Part shown: positions 33,370-43,879 of the stretch, in pieces | How positions within the stretch are numbered: the first letter of the stretch is position 1 | How the letters are laid out: each line of letters starts with the position of its first letter | Assembly (NCBI RefSeq): GCF_032854445.1 | Contig: NC_088300.1 | Location: forward strand, 33,153,608-33,217,607 | DNA: 64,000 nt | Reading direction: 5' to 3' | Source: Liolophura sinensis | Taxonomy: Eukaryota; Mollusca; Polyplacophora; Chitonida; Chitonidae | The notes under the pieces: model-generated | Told to the model about the DNA's origin: nothing | What the model saw: the letters and a program-made list of their open reading frames with translations, nothing else | Database searches by the model: none | Translations under genes and position numbers: made by a program

Positions 33370-36300
33370 GTGAGTTACACTCCTATAATGCCCTAAAACA
33401 TAAAAGCACACTGACAGATGGTTAGGTGGGTCATATAAGTGCAAATTAATAATGTATCTCTAGCATCGCTGTACAGCACTGTTGTTCTTTACAGCCAGTC
33501 GTTCTTCGGTTAATTAGACGCCGTAATACAGAAAACAATCAAATAAGTACCCCAAGATGAAAACAACAAATATCGACCCTACTTGGCGCTGTACACACCC
33601 AAATCCGTTTGGACAAGTATGCCTCTCTAGCTTCCTGGATGGACATCAGTTTGATCCGTGCTTAGAATTGAAATGAACCCAAATTTGTGGCTTAGTTTAT
33701 CTGCAAAAACAAAGAAGTCTTAAGAGTTTATATTGACTTGAGCTTTTATTGTGTGTCTTAAGAGCTCCGCTTTTTGTTTGTTTGACGGTAGCTAGTTTGT
33801 TCAGTAAATAGCTATTGACGACCAATTTGGATTGTAAAAGTCCCACCGGGGAAAATTGACGTTCCAAATTGCAGAAAAAACTTGCCGCTGTAACAAAATG
33901 TGCTTGTGTACTAAATGTTCTGTTAGCAGACAGGCAGTTGGAGGAAGGAACAGAAGAACAGATAGGTTTTGAACTGTACTGTAAAAGGCGCATTGGGATG
34001 GGAAGGGGAGGTGTGGTTAACGAGCTGTCCGGCCCGAACGGCGCCAGTTGATAGTGGTTATGAATTAACGGGTTAAGATTCCTTTTGTTGATGCAGAGAC
34101 AGTTTACCTTCAAAATGAGTGGCTAGATATAGAATTGGAGAAACTCAGTGTCCCACCTAACGTTCAAATAACAGCCATCAAAACAAAATTGGACGTTCCG
34201 TATTGATAACAGTAAACATCGCTTACAATGTCTCTAAAAAGTGAATCTCCAGAAAAAGAATTGCATCAATTTTCGCGATTAGGTGACTGTAAATTTTCTG
34301 TCATCGGCGTTTTGGATTTCAGTGAAAATGACTAATTCTTCTGCTTTAAAGTAAAATGGTGATTTTAAAGTCAGTGAATGAAGCTTATGAAGTATAAGAT
34401 AAATAAAATGAGTTCTATATTCTAGGTTATGAAGTATAATATAAAAAATGAGTCTTATAGTCTATTATCCTTTTGCATCCCACAATGGACGAAAATTTCA
34501 TTACGTGTTAGCCATAAATCAGTCCATAATAATAAGCATCACATTGATTTTAGGTGTGGTATAATAGGAAATAATCCGCTTAAAGTCAACTGCGGATTTA
34601 TGGTTTCCGTGTTATACCAAAGTAATCTATGATTTAGTATTACCGCAAAATCGTTACTAAATCAGTCAGATTATGCAGCAATATTGTTTTGGTATAGCAA
34701 CGGCCATCACAGCTTCAGTAAGTAGTAAGACAGTAGGCCTACTGTTTCTTGAATCAACGATTTCCTACGCCCAAAATACTCACTGCTCTTATAGTTTCAG
34801 TGTACCGGGATACACAGAAGGTATACATTCTATAGTAGTCCTTCAAAACTGTATCGTGCAGTTATTACTTTCTGGAGATTATCAAAGGTTCAAAATGGTG
34901 CTTGTGTATTCTTTGTTTGTAGTCCGAAGACAACAAGACACCTCATGTAAAAAATGTCATTATATTTTCAGTTTATCTGATGTGTCATGTATGGAGCAGT
35001 CTATAGTATAATCCTCAACAGAATCCTTATTGTGGGATTAAAAATTCTGCAGGTTTACAGATAATACAAACGTACTGAGTTACTTGAGTTTATTAATATA
35101 TGGTGTATTTTGTATGGAAATATTTGTCTGAAATAAGCCTAACATATTTTAAGTCAATAAAGGCGTTCGTAAGTAGGCCTAATCCTACAAGAAGTAAAAT
35201 ATATATAAAAAATTCTCCTTTCTGTCTTTTTAACCAGGCTTTGTCTCCTGTGCTTTGCTTCCTCGCCTGTTTGAGTTTCACACGGGATTTCTCACGTGGC
35301 CGGAAGCTGCCAAAGTGTGCCGAAGCCGAGGCGGGGTGCTGGCCACGATACATGACATTGGCACAATCCCCGAACTACAGTTTGACAAAGAACCAGTTTC
35401 GTAAGTACGCTTATGATAAATCAAACCCTGGCATGTTTTGGAGATTCACCTCTGGAAAAGGAAGTTGCTGAAAATCTTGCAGTATTTCAAATTTGATAAT
35501 ATATATATTTTTTTTATCTTTGTGGCATAGTGTGACGTATTGTCCAAACCGGTAATGGTTTTTAGTTGCGACAAGCAGTTCTAGGTTTAATATTCTGTGG
35601 GTAGAGCAGTCCGCATTCAGAAGACTTTAAAAACATGATACTTGTTGCTACATCGCTTGGAAAGAGGACTGGTTGGCTCGGTGTCAGTATAATATGACTG
35701 AGTAGGGTGTCTTGCCCAGTGTCCAGGATACTTATAATTTAAAAAAAAATGCAGGATGCTTACATTTCCGAACCAAACAGTCGACCTAATGGATATTATT
35801 ACCAGTAATATTGTTTGCAGCAATGTGAAGTTTTGGACTGGGTTATCGGCTGACGAGAGCGGTACGTGGAGCTGGCAGGATGGATCTCCTATGGGTTGGA
35901 GTAACTGGGCACCTTCCGGTCCAGGGTCTGGGGGCTGCGGTACAGCCTCGTTGGTGTATCGGTACTACTGGGTGAAAGAGGAATGCAGCTACCTTTTCCC
36001 TTTTGTATGCGAATATCAAACGGGTACAAGAATTTAACATGTTATTGTCTGTAAGCTCTGTTGAATTTGATAATTCTCTTGGTTAAACTTTGTTATTGTG
36101 GTAATATTCGATAAAACCAGGGCAATGCAACACAAGTAGATGGGTGGCTCGGGTGAAATCCCTGCTGTTTGATTGATTTATTTATTTGATTGTTGTTCAA
36201 CGCACTCTTGGTGAATTTTTCACTGATAAGATGGCGGGTAGTTTTGTGGTTATTGAAAGGTGCAGTGCCTGGGGAGGATAGTGGTCTTCAACGAAGACTG

Positions 36301-39300
36301 TTACCAAACCCCTAAGAATAATGAGAGCAAAATCCGTGTCCAAGGCCCGGTTTGAGCCCGCACCTCGTGCCATTTTGTTTGACACGTAACTCATGCAGTG
36401 CCAATACCGAAACGTAAGACATCTACAGGTTTAAAATTTCTGGTTCTTCAGGCATCCAGTGTATGTCGTTTCATGCATGCCTTCATGCACTTAACACAAT
36501 CCCTGATTAGTTGTTGTTGCTGGCAGGTACATGTAACTACACCATGTTGCCGAAGAGTAGCATAATCGGTCACAACAACAGGATGGTATTCGACAAGACG
36601 CCAGAAGAGTGCAAGAAGATTTGTTCGGAAATGTCCGACTTCATCTGCAGGTCGTTCGAGTTTCACACCCGATTACGCTACTGTCAGCTCAGTTCTGGCA
36701 ACCGTTGGACGCTTGAGGGATACCTAGACGTCAACGACCCGTCACATAACCTTTATCATCGCAGCTGTAACAAAGGTTTGTGACTATCACATAAAATCGT
36801 ATATATGAAATTTAATACAAGATTCCAATCAAATCATTAATCTGTTAAATTTAACAGAATGTCAGTTGTTTCAGTGATGCTAGAATGTAGTCCGTAATTA
36901 TAACAAAATTTTTTGTCACATTCAACATAATTTGCTGTTAGTTTAACAGAGTGGTTATGTTGAATTAATAGAATACATTCTTGCATCACTCGGTCTGTTA
37001 AATTTAACAGAACAACTGTTTGAGTGAAGGGACATATAAAAACATTCAAAAGGTCACCACTTATAGAATATCTTTTTATATACCAGCATACACGTTGTCT
37101 AAGCTCCGAGACACCATATTCCTATCTGCTGTGGTATCATGATAACACATGTTGCCTGATGATAACACATGTTGCGTGATGATAACACACGTTGTATGAT
37201 GATAACACATGTTGCATGATGATAACACATGTTGTGTGATGATAACACATGGTGCATGGTGATAACACATGTTGTGTCATGATAACACATGTTGTATGAT
37301 GATGGTACATGTTGTATGATGATAACACCTGCTGTGTGAAAGCACATGTGGCATGATAATAACACATGTTGTATGATGATAACACCTGCTGTGTGAAAAC
37401 ACATTTTGTATGATGATGACACATTTTGTATAATGATAAGCCATACAACCACAAACGAGATCTGTACTATACTATCCAAAAAAAGAAACGCATAGGTGTT
37501 TTGTTTTATTTTAAAATGAAATAAATACATTTTGTCTTCATTTCATGAGCAAAATGTGTTTTAATATTGTTAATAGTCACAGTTAGCACACATTTTATTC
37601 CTCAAAACATTTCTTGGTTGAAAATGTTGAGTTTGGAGGCCGTTTTTGGAAGAAGTAAAAAATACAGCACCACACTGCATCACGTGCAGTCTTACACGCC
37701 GAACTTACGCATGGAAAGCATGCAGTGTGTGACTATAAAACCGCAACTTCGGGCCGGAAATCGGCTTTCAAGTGGTGTTTTCAAGCTGATTCAACATGCC
37801 ACGTCTTGACACTGTCACAAGAAATATTGCCATTGGAAGACTTCAAGCTGGAGAGTCCCAATCGTCCATTTCTAGGCGTCTACACGTCAGCCAGAGCACG
37901 ATTTCACGGCTTGCTGCCCGCTACAACAATACTGGGACAACAACTGACCGTCGGCGTTCAGGTCGACCACGTGTCACTACAGCAGCCCAAGATCGCTACA
38001 TACGGGTCCTCCATTTGCGTGACCGTTGTGCTACAGCTGAAAGTACAGCAGCCAGCATACCGGGACTGAGGAGGATATCAGGTCAGACAGTGCGGAACAG
38101 GCTGAGGGAACATGGACTGAGAGCCAGGAGGCCCTATGTTGGGATCGTGCTGCGCCCTCACCATCGCGCCAATCGCCTCCGATGGTGTAACAACGTGACT
38201 GCATGGAATCTACGCAACTGGCGACGCATTTGGTTCAGTGATGAGTCCAGATTCCTATTGCAGTGAAGTGATGGTAGAAACCGGGTTTACAGACGTGCTC
38301 ACGAACGTTATACCCCTAACTGCGTACGCCAAGTGGACAGATTTGGTGGAGGGAGTGTGATGATGTGGGCAGCAATATCGTATACTGGTCGTACAAATCT
38401 TGTCCACGTTCAGGGAAATCTTACGGCCGTACGCTACCGAGACACCATCCTGCAGCCACACCTCTTACCTGTCATTGACGTTCAGCGGGAGTTGTTCCAG
38501 CAGGACAACGCCAGACCGCACACGGCACGTGTCACAAGGGACTTCCTCGCCGAAAACAATGTAAATGTGCTACCCTGGCCATCCCGTTCCCTGGATCTTA
38601 ACCCAATTGAACATCTGTGGGATGAACTTGATCGACGTCTACGCCAACGTCAACCTCAACCCCAAACGCTTCAAGAGCAAGTTGCATGTTTGCAGGAGGA
38701 GTGGCAGAACATTCCCCAGGCCTCTATCCAGCGTCTCATCCAGTCCATGACAAGGCGTGTCAGAACTGTTATTCGTGCCCGTGGTGGTCACAACAGATAC
38801 TGACATTCCACTCAAGTGGGAGACTCATTGTGAGTGTCTTACCTCAAGTTGATGGCCTTGTTGTCTAGATATGGACCCTTCCTTAATCTGTGTAAAAAAA
38901 TATTTGCAGAATAGCAATTCTTATTTAGTTATGCATAATTGAAAAGACTGCATCACCTCCGCAAAAAACCGGGTTATGCGTTTCTTTTTTTGGATAGTAT
39001 ATTACTGAACTTTTAGTATTGTAGTACATGTATACGAAGGCAGGTAAGAAGCATGCAAATGCCATTATTTCAAGAGCATGTTGTTTACTTGAGGTTTTGA
39101 AGAATGAAATTATGAAAAGGCGCATTCAACCGTACATTTTTTGTGTTTCTTTCTGTTCTGCAATTCGGTTTAATTATCATACCCTATGCCCATGTTTGAA
39201 TTTCTAGTCACTGGAAAACGGAGACGAATTTTTTCCGATTTTTTTTTTTGCATTGATCTGTTTCTCAGCGTGGTGCTAATGATCGTTCGATCGTTCTGCT

Positions 39301-42300
39301 ACGTCTTCTTGTGGCAGGGCGAGTCCATGCTGCCAAAGTCCTGCCACCACTAAAGTATTGAATGACTCGACCCTGCAACATTTGTCAACTGGCCTGATAC
39401 CTACTGCACTTAAAAGATGTACTGTTACAACAAATTACAGGAGAGTGCACACTTAAGATAATCTCTATATAATCAGATGGAAAATTCCTTTATCTTCACA
39501 TGAAATCACATTATGTTCACAAACGCCGACTTCATTAAAAGGAGAACCGTTCTTTGGATCTTTCAAACTCAACCCGCATTCAGCACGTACGCGTATGCTT
39601 TCGGATTGCACTCACGTTTGACGGGTGGTCATCAATACTATTGCATCGGTATTACATACATTAGTATACAATATCCCGAAATGTCGCTGTTGTACACATT
39701 GATATCCAATAACCAGCACCGTCAAAGAATAAAAGAACATTCGCGATCTGTTACCCCGGATCTATATGGACTGTCCAACTTCAAAGATTCACGGTTCATT
39801 GTCATTAACAAGGTCCTGCCGTTGCCTGTATCCTATACTGCAAATACAAGCGGGGATTTCCTGAAACGCCAAAAAGTCGCATGGGCTTGTATTGGCAGGT
39901 TGATTCTTTTTTTTGCTTACATTAAAATTGAGTTCGGGTAATTTATACCTAATCGAATATCTTGGTATAGGCTCTGTTAGGTACCATGATATAAACAAGT
40001 ATTTTTACTTGGTATCTATTACCCTCCGTCATATAGGCCTAAGTCAGTAATGCTTGAGTGTTGTGTTTGTCAGTGAAACCGGGCACTTGCCCGGTTTAAT
40101 CCCATCATAATTTTAGCCGTGGTCGATTAAGTGAAATATTCTTGAGTACGGAGTAGAACACAAGTCAAACCCAATAACTTAATACTCGTCTGGGGCCCCT
40201 CGCTGACTGAGACGCTTTAAGCTATGGCTTGCTGTGACTTTCAGTCCCTTGACCAGTGATGTCGTGCATTCGAATCCAGCTCTCGCTGATTGGGCTGCAG
40301 CCTTAAGTCAGGAGGTTTCACTTTTGTCAAGTACGTAGCGAAAGACAATGAGTGGCTCACTCCGATTTCCTAGGCCCATAATCCTGACCGCTTTCATGTT
40401 ATATATAAAGTGAAATATTTGCGTACAGCGTGATGCCCCAATCAAATAAACAAACAAATAAATAAATCGGTAATTTTATCTTTACACTAAATCAGTCGAT
40501 GGTAGTACACCACACATTCCTTGGGTATTAAGCATGAAAGCTGCAAGCGACTATTAAAACAAGTTAAACGGGTTCTTGTAATGAAGATGTCACTGTGTGA
40601 GCCAACCGAGTTTATACATACACCCGGCGCCTACCAGTTGGTGCATAGGTGCCTTAAAGTCGATTAATAGATATCAATATCAATTTCCTGTTTTTTTTTA
40701 TATGACAAGGTCGTGATAACGTTATGTCAGCCTCAGGCGTGATCGTTTGAATAACGAGGATAATTTGAGATCAGCCAAGAACTGTTAAACCTGATTAACT
40801 GTAGTTAGACCACTGTTTGGCTGACTCGGATTCGTGCTTAAGTGGCAAGCCTGTATATTATAGACATACACTTACGTTACAGGCGCAGCCTTTATATGTA
40901 TGCTTAGTAGAGACATTGTGGATATATAGAGCTATAGTCGAGCGTTTTCTAAACAATTTGGTTTTCATTTAATAATGTGCATAGCCACGATATACGGTCA
41001 GGTGCGTCCAAAAAAGTAAATATGTTCCAACTGCATTTAGAGTTATATTGAAGACAACGCATTTCCATGACTGTGTCCATTTCTACTTTCTGCATTCTGT
41101 ATGGGGAGATGTTTTCAAACAGTTATTTACAAATTAATAGGTCTATCTGTCATTAAAACAACAATTAAATTGAGTGATCAGTACTTAGAATACGGAGAGT
41201 AATACCAGAAAAGCGATGACAGTGTGATAATTGTCAAATGATCACACTTAACCGGTGAAATAAGGCCTCTTGTGCTTAAGGCATGACCGGAAGGCATGTC
41301 AGATACCTGCTAAAGGGTGATGGTTTATTCCCAAATTACCGGTTTGTTTAATTTAAAGTAAGATTTTACTTCAATCAGAACCTTTCTTGTAGAATTGTGT
41401 ACCTTTCCCGCCTAAAGTAATACTGGTAATTCGACACCGAAGTTGTTCAGTCTGTTGTTTATTCCTGTCTTTGCGATGGCGTTTTGCGGGCAAACTGATA
41501 AAGTGTTACTCAGCCATTGCTACAGCACAATGGTCCATTTAGAGTCACCATTGTATATTAAAATTAAGGTTACTCATTGTAGCAATATTGCTTACTACAC
41601 GGATCTTGTTCAACAATCCAGGCATGTATATGCATACATACTCCTTCAACATATAGAACATGTTCGTGCATTTAACCCTTTCATAGTCAGTGTGCCCAAA
41701 ACGATCGCTGCGATTCACAAAAACCAAGGATACGGAGACACTGATGATGATGGCAACATAAACACTATCATTCATCACACCTGAACCTAAGGGAAAGATA
41801 ATGCATGACCAAGAACCACTGAAGTGATTTGTTAAGGATTCGTCAGGGCACATATAAACATTTTGTCTCTTATTTTCAGGCGTGATGTATCAGTTGGAAT
41901 CCAGCTCAATGATTTATCCAACATCGTGTAAGTTCAAATCATAAATCACGTAAACGGAAAAAGAAAATAGATTATCATTGTTTTTTCCAAGTAAGGATTT
42001 TTCAATACCTTCTCAAAATTCAAAGCAGAAGTGAAACACGAAGATCGACTTTAATGACGGCTCGGATAAAGTCTGTACTGGCAGTCTATTAGGAATCTCG
42101 GACCAGCTCAAAGTACAATTTTTTTTTTCGATGAAAGAAAAAAATCACCCGAAATAAGGAATACATGGGTGTAGGAAAAAGACAATTTTAAATTGTTCTG
42201 GAAACGGACAGCAGAAAGAAGAAAAGAAATTTTAGAACGATTTAACAACAAATGCCAAAGATATAATCAAGAGAAGGTAAATCAACATCGTAATGACTCT

Positions 42301-43879
42301 TGTGAAGTTTATCTTCCCTGGTGCTCTTTTTCTTTACATGCAGACTTCAATCATTTTCTCTATTTCCAGCATTCCTGCCGTCAAGTTCACCATCACCGAG
42401 CCCTACCCCACTAGAGACAAGTTTCTATTCATACGAAGAACCCAGCACGTTCTTCATCACACCCACACGTTCGTGCAGTTCAAGATTTTGCCTTTTTCTC
42501 TAAATTATGTTTAACATTGTGAATATTCTGTTTTAAATAGTTATGTGTATAAGTTTTGTTACAGTTATAATCAGACAGAATACATACTGGCATTTCCTAT
42601 CCAATAGCATTCCGAAATATGCTGTAAACTCTTCAACATCTTCAACCACTAAAGCACTATTTTCATTGGGATTTATGCATGCAGTAATTATGAAAATTAC
42701 GTTAGAAATGATTCGTGTGTCTCTAAAGATGCAAGCTTCATAAAATTGTGTAAATTATTCTGTACACTCCATGTTTCTCTCAGAATGCTTCAAACTAATG
42801 GTTGCAGAGGTGATTGAAAAGGTTGAAGAATTAGGGTAATAGGCCAACACGTCTTAAAAGTAGCCCTTTAGTTTTACATTAAAAGCTGAAACTGGATGAA
42901 TATTTTATTGGTTCTCTTAAACAAATTGGTATAGGTGTATTTTAAATGATAGGACATGAAACAAAATTGTTGATGTCTATCAAGTTAGCCCACGACATAG
43001 ACAAGGGTTACTATTTCTTTTCATTACAGAAACCTCATATATATACAATTCGATTACATGTGATAGTTCTAAATTCTTTGATGTGCATTTTTTAAAATAC
43101 CCACTGAAATTAAATATAATTTTTTTTTTACAGCAATATGGGATTTTTCCACCTCAAAACTGATCATATGTACAGAGTACGATCCGAACAATTTCTTCTC
43201 GAGCTCTATTTACCCCACCAGCACGTCAATGGGCATGTTGGTAACGACGACCCTTGCGCCCGTACAGAAAGCAATTGTTCAACTAGAAAAGACATTACAA
43301 GTGGTTAAAGAGAACGCTCGTCGGAAAACGAAAGTGAGCACGCCCGACGAACGGCCATCGGCCACCACTGTGGGTTACGTGGCCGGAATCATCATGTTTG
43401 GGGTTCTTGGTCTGGTCATTGTCTTAGACCTCGGGTCTTTGTTCCGAGATTTAAAAATCCTAAAACGGAACTTAAGAGCACGACGTCATCGCCATAAGCC
43501 GACGAAAGTCGTGCTTACTTTTGATAAGCAAGGTTACAACAGAGACATGAAAGGCCAAAAGGAGTCGGATATATATATTGAGAACAAAGAAACCGAATTT
43601 GTCGAACCGATGGAGAAAAATTCCGAACCGGAACCGGATTACGATCTGCCCACATCGGAAGTCTTCAGCTCTCCTCGAGTGCCCCGGATGCTCAGTCAGC
43701 CGTCGCTAGGCGAGCGCGCGTATTCATTCTCCGGAAGTAGGAGCACGGAGAACCATTACGAGGATCCTTCCAGCGTCCTGTCGTTGGCGTCATCTCGTGG
43801 TGTAAACTCTCCTGCCATGAAGGGGGACTTCAACGACATCGGGGCTGAAAATGATAAAAATGTGAACTCAGAAGACTAA
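33291..43879 (+). CDS. Type I membrane receptor: C-type lectin + PAN/apple + stalk + TM
   Basis: Proposed exons: 33291-33369 (signal, tentative), 35238-35400 and 35821-36023 (C-type lectin), 36527-36775 (PAN/apple), 41880-41927 and 42370-42468 (Ser/Thr/Pro-rich stalk) and 43134-43879 (last exon). All junctions have GT/AG and every phase matches: 1, 2, 1, 1, 1, 1. The lectin part binds ligands outside the cell; the last exon has a transmembrane helix at about 43373-43436, then basic residues and a ~150-residue tail. The tail holds DYDLP and HYEDP, both YxxP motifs suited to Crk-type SH2 binding. The likely role is a cell-surface recognition receptor, possibly in immunity; this is inferred from domains. 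The ~5-kb intron between PAN and stalk holds a MITE, a minisatellite, a Tc1 transposon and SINEs. The stalk exons are the least certain. Confidence 0.72.
35238..36023 (+). CDS. C-type lectin domain (two exons)
   Basis: Exon 35238-35400 follows TTTTTAACCAG and ends at GTAAGT; it reads FEFHTGFLTWPEAAKVC then RSRGGVLATIHD. Exon 35821-36023 follows TTGTTTGCAG and reads FWTGLSADESGTWSWQDGSP, then GWSNWAP, GGCG, VKEEC and FVCE. The four canonical cysteines are present (KVC, GGC, EEC, FVC). The joining codon TC|C restores the frame. The EPN/QPD sugar-specificity motif is absent (WAPSGPG instead) and WND is replaced by WVK, so calcium-dependent sugar binding in the usual way is doubtful. Confidence 0.9.
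36172..36400 (-). mobile_element. SINE subfamily B, in an intron
   Basis: TTTATTTATTTGATTGTTG, then a diverged core (AATTTTTCACTGATAAGATG), then the tRNA-like head TTTGAGCCCGCACCTCGTG. It lies between the lectin and PAN exons. Confidence 0.75.
36527..36775 (+). CDS. PAN/apple domain exon
   Basis: An 83-codon exon with phase 1 at both ends (acceptor TTGCTGGCAG, donor GTTTGT). It reads TCNYTMLPKSSIIGHN, DKTPEECKKICSE, FICRSFEFH, YCQLSS and YHRSC, with six or more cysteines in the apple/PAN pattern (C...TPEEC..C...C.SFE...C.L...C). Symmetric phase 1-1 is typical of shuffled extracellular modules. Confidence 0.88.
36841..37010. mobile_element. MITE-like element flanked by 18-bp palindromes
   Basis: The perfect palindrome TCTGTTAAATTTAACAGA is present at both ends (36841-36858 and 36993-37010), with inverted subterminal words (GTGATGCTAGAATGTA and TACATTCTTGCATCAC). 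A diverged copy lies at 4369-4579. It is non-coding. Confidence 0.8.
37130..37445. repeat. 20-bp minisatellite, about 16 units
   Basis: Units near GATGATAACACATGTTGYRT, tandem, with some 19-bp and substituted units. The long minus-strand open frames here are by-products of the repeat. Confidence 0.93.
37470..38999 (+). mobile_element. Tc1-type DNA transposon, 1.53 kb
   Basis: Perfect 27-bp terminal inverted repeats at 37468-37494 and 38975-39001 (starting TATACTATCC, ending AACGCATA, TA duplication included). It is flanked by TA on both sides, the Tc1/mariner target. One transposase gene lies inside. The perfect repeat ends and near-intact gene point to a recent insertion into the intron of the lectin/PAN gene. 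Confidence 0.93.
37796..38803 (+). pseudogene. Tc1-type transposase, one premature stop
   Basis: 335 residues in one frame except for a TGA at 38264-38266. The N-terminus has a helix-turn-helix (QSSISRRLHVSQSTISRL), a GRPR linker (RRRSGRPRV) and a second DNA-binding half. The catalytic triad is visible: D at 38240-38242 (FSDESRF), D at 38504-38506 (QQDNARPH) and E at 38609-38611 (NPIEHLW), with 34 residues between the last two, i.e. DD34E. The stop lies where relatives usually carry a basic residue and could be a CpG transition of CGA, which is inference. Everything else looks intact, so the copy is probably inactive by a single mutation, unless the stop is read through or is an error. Confidence 0.9.
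39002..40076. other. Intron sequence, nothing firm
   Basis: 39297-39390 (GGCAGGGCGAGTCCATGCTG, AATGACTCGACCC) looks like a fragment of SINE family 2. A 142-codon open frame at 39513-39941 has no domain or splice support, so I do not call it a gene. Confidence 0.4.
40077..40180 (+). mobile_element. Core-SINE family 1, 3' half
   Basis: GAAACCGGGC...CCCGGTTTAATCCCATCATAA, then AAGTGAAATATTCTTGAGTA and CGGAGTAGAACAC. Confidence 0.75.
40190..40468 (+). mobile_element. Core-SINE family 1, near full length
   Basis: The head has GCTGACTGAGACGCTTTAAG and box B GCATTCGAATCCAGC, followed by a diverged core (CCCATAATCCTGACCGC, AAGTGAAATATTTGCGTACA) and an AAAT/AAAC tail. It sits just downstream of another copy in the same orientation. 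Confidence 0.78.
40469..41194. other. Intron sequence, nothing recognised
   Basis: No supported feature. Confidence 0.5.
41195..41290 (+). repeat. Single copy of the 78-bp dispersed repeat
   Basis: AAGCGATGACAGTGTGATAA ... TCACACTTAACCGGTGAAAT then GGCCTCTTGT matches the units at 48342-48590 and 48865-48985. Confidence 0.75.
41880..42468 (+). CDS. Stalk exons of the lectin/PAN receptor
   Basis: Exon 41880-41927 (48 nt; acceptor TATTTTCAG, donor GTAAGT) reads VMYQLESSSMIYPTS. Exon 42370-42468 (99 nt; acceptor CTATTTCCAG, weak donor GTTCGT) reads FLPSSSPSPSPTPLETS then FYSYEEPSTFFITPT. Both are phase 1-1 and Ser/Pro/Thr-rich, fitting an O-glycosylated stalk. The donor of the second exon is the weakest part of the model. 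Confidence 0.5.
43134..43879 (+). CDS. Last exon: transmembrane segment and cytoplasmic tail
   Basis: Acceptor TTTTTTTTTACAG at 43133. 247 codons to TAA at 43877-43879. A short extracellular part (IWDFSTSKLIICTEYDP, then a possible helix VQKAIVQLEKTLQVVKEN) is followed by a hydrophobic segment GYVAGIIMFGVLGLVIVLDL, a basic stop-transfer region (KRNLRARRHRHK) and a polar acidic tail. The tail has tyrosines in SDIYIEN, PDYDLP and NHYEDP. Confidence 0.85.

Noticed and set aside
37130-37445. CRISPR array
   Set aside because: Units are contiguous with no unique spacers, and the window is animal DNA.
37076-37530. Cys/His-rich frames resembling a zinc-finger repeat
   Set aside because: They come from the 20-bp minisatellite, which cycles through frames; the spacing is set by the DNA unit, not by a finger.
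39513-39941. 142-codon open frame in the receptor intron
   Set aside because: No domain, biased composition or splice partner; length is not exceptional for AT-moderate DNA of this size.
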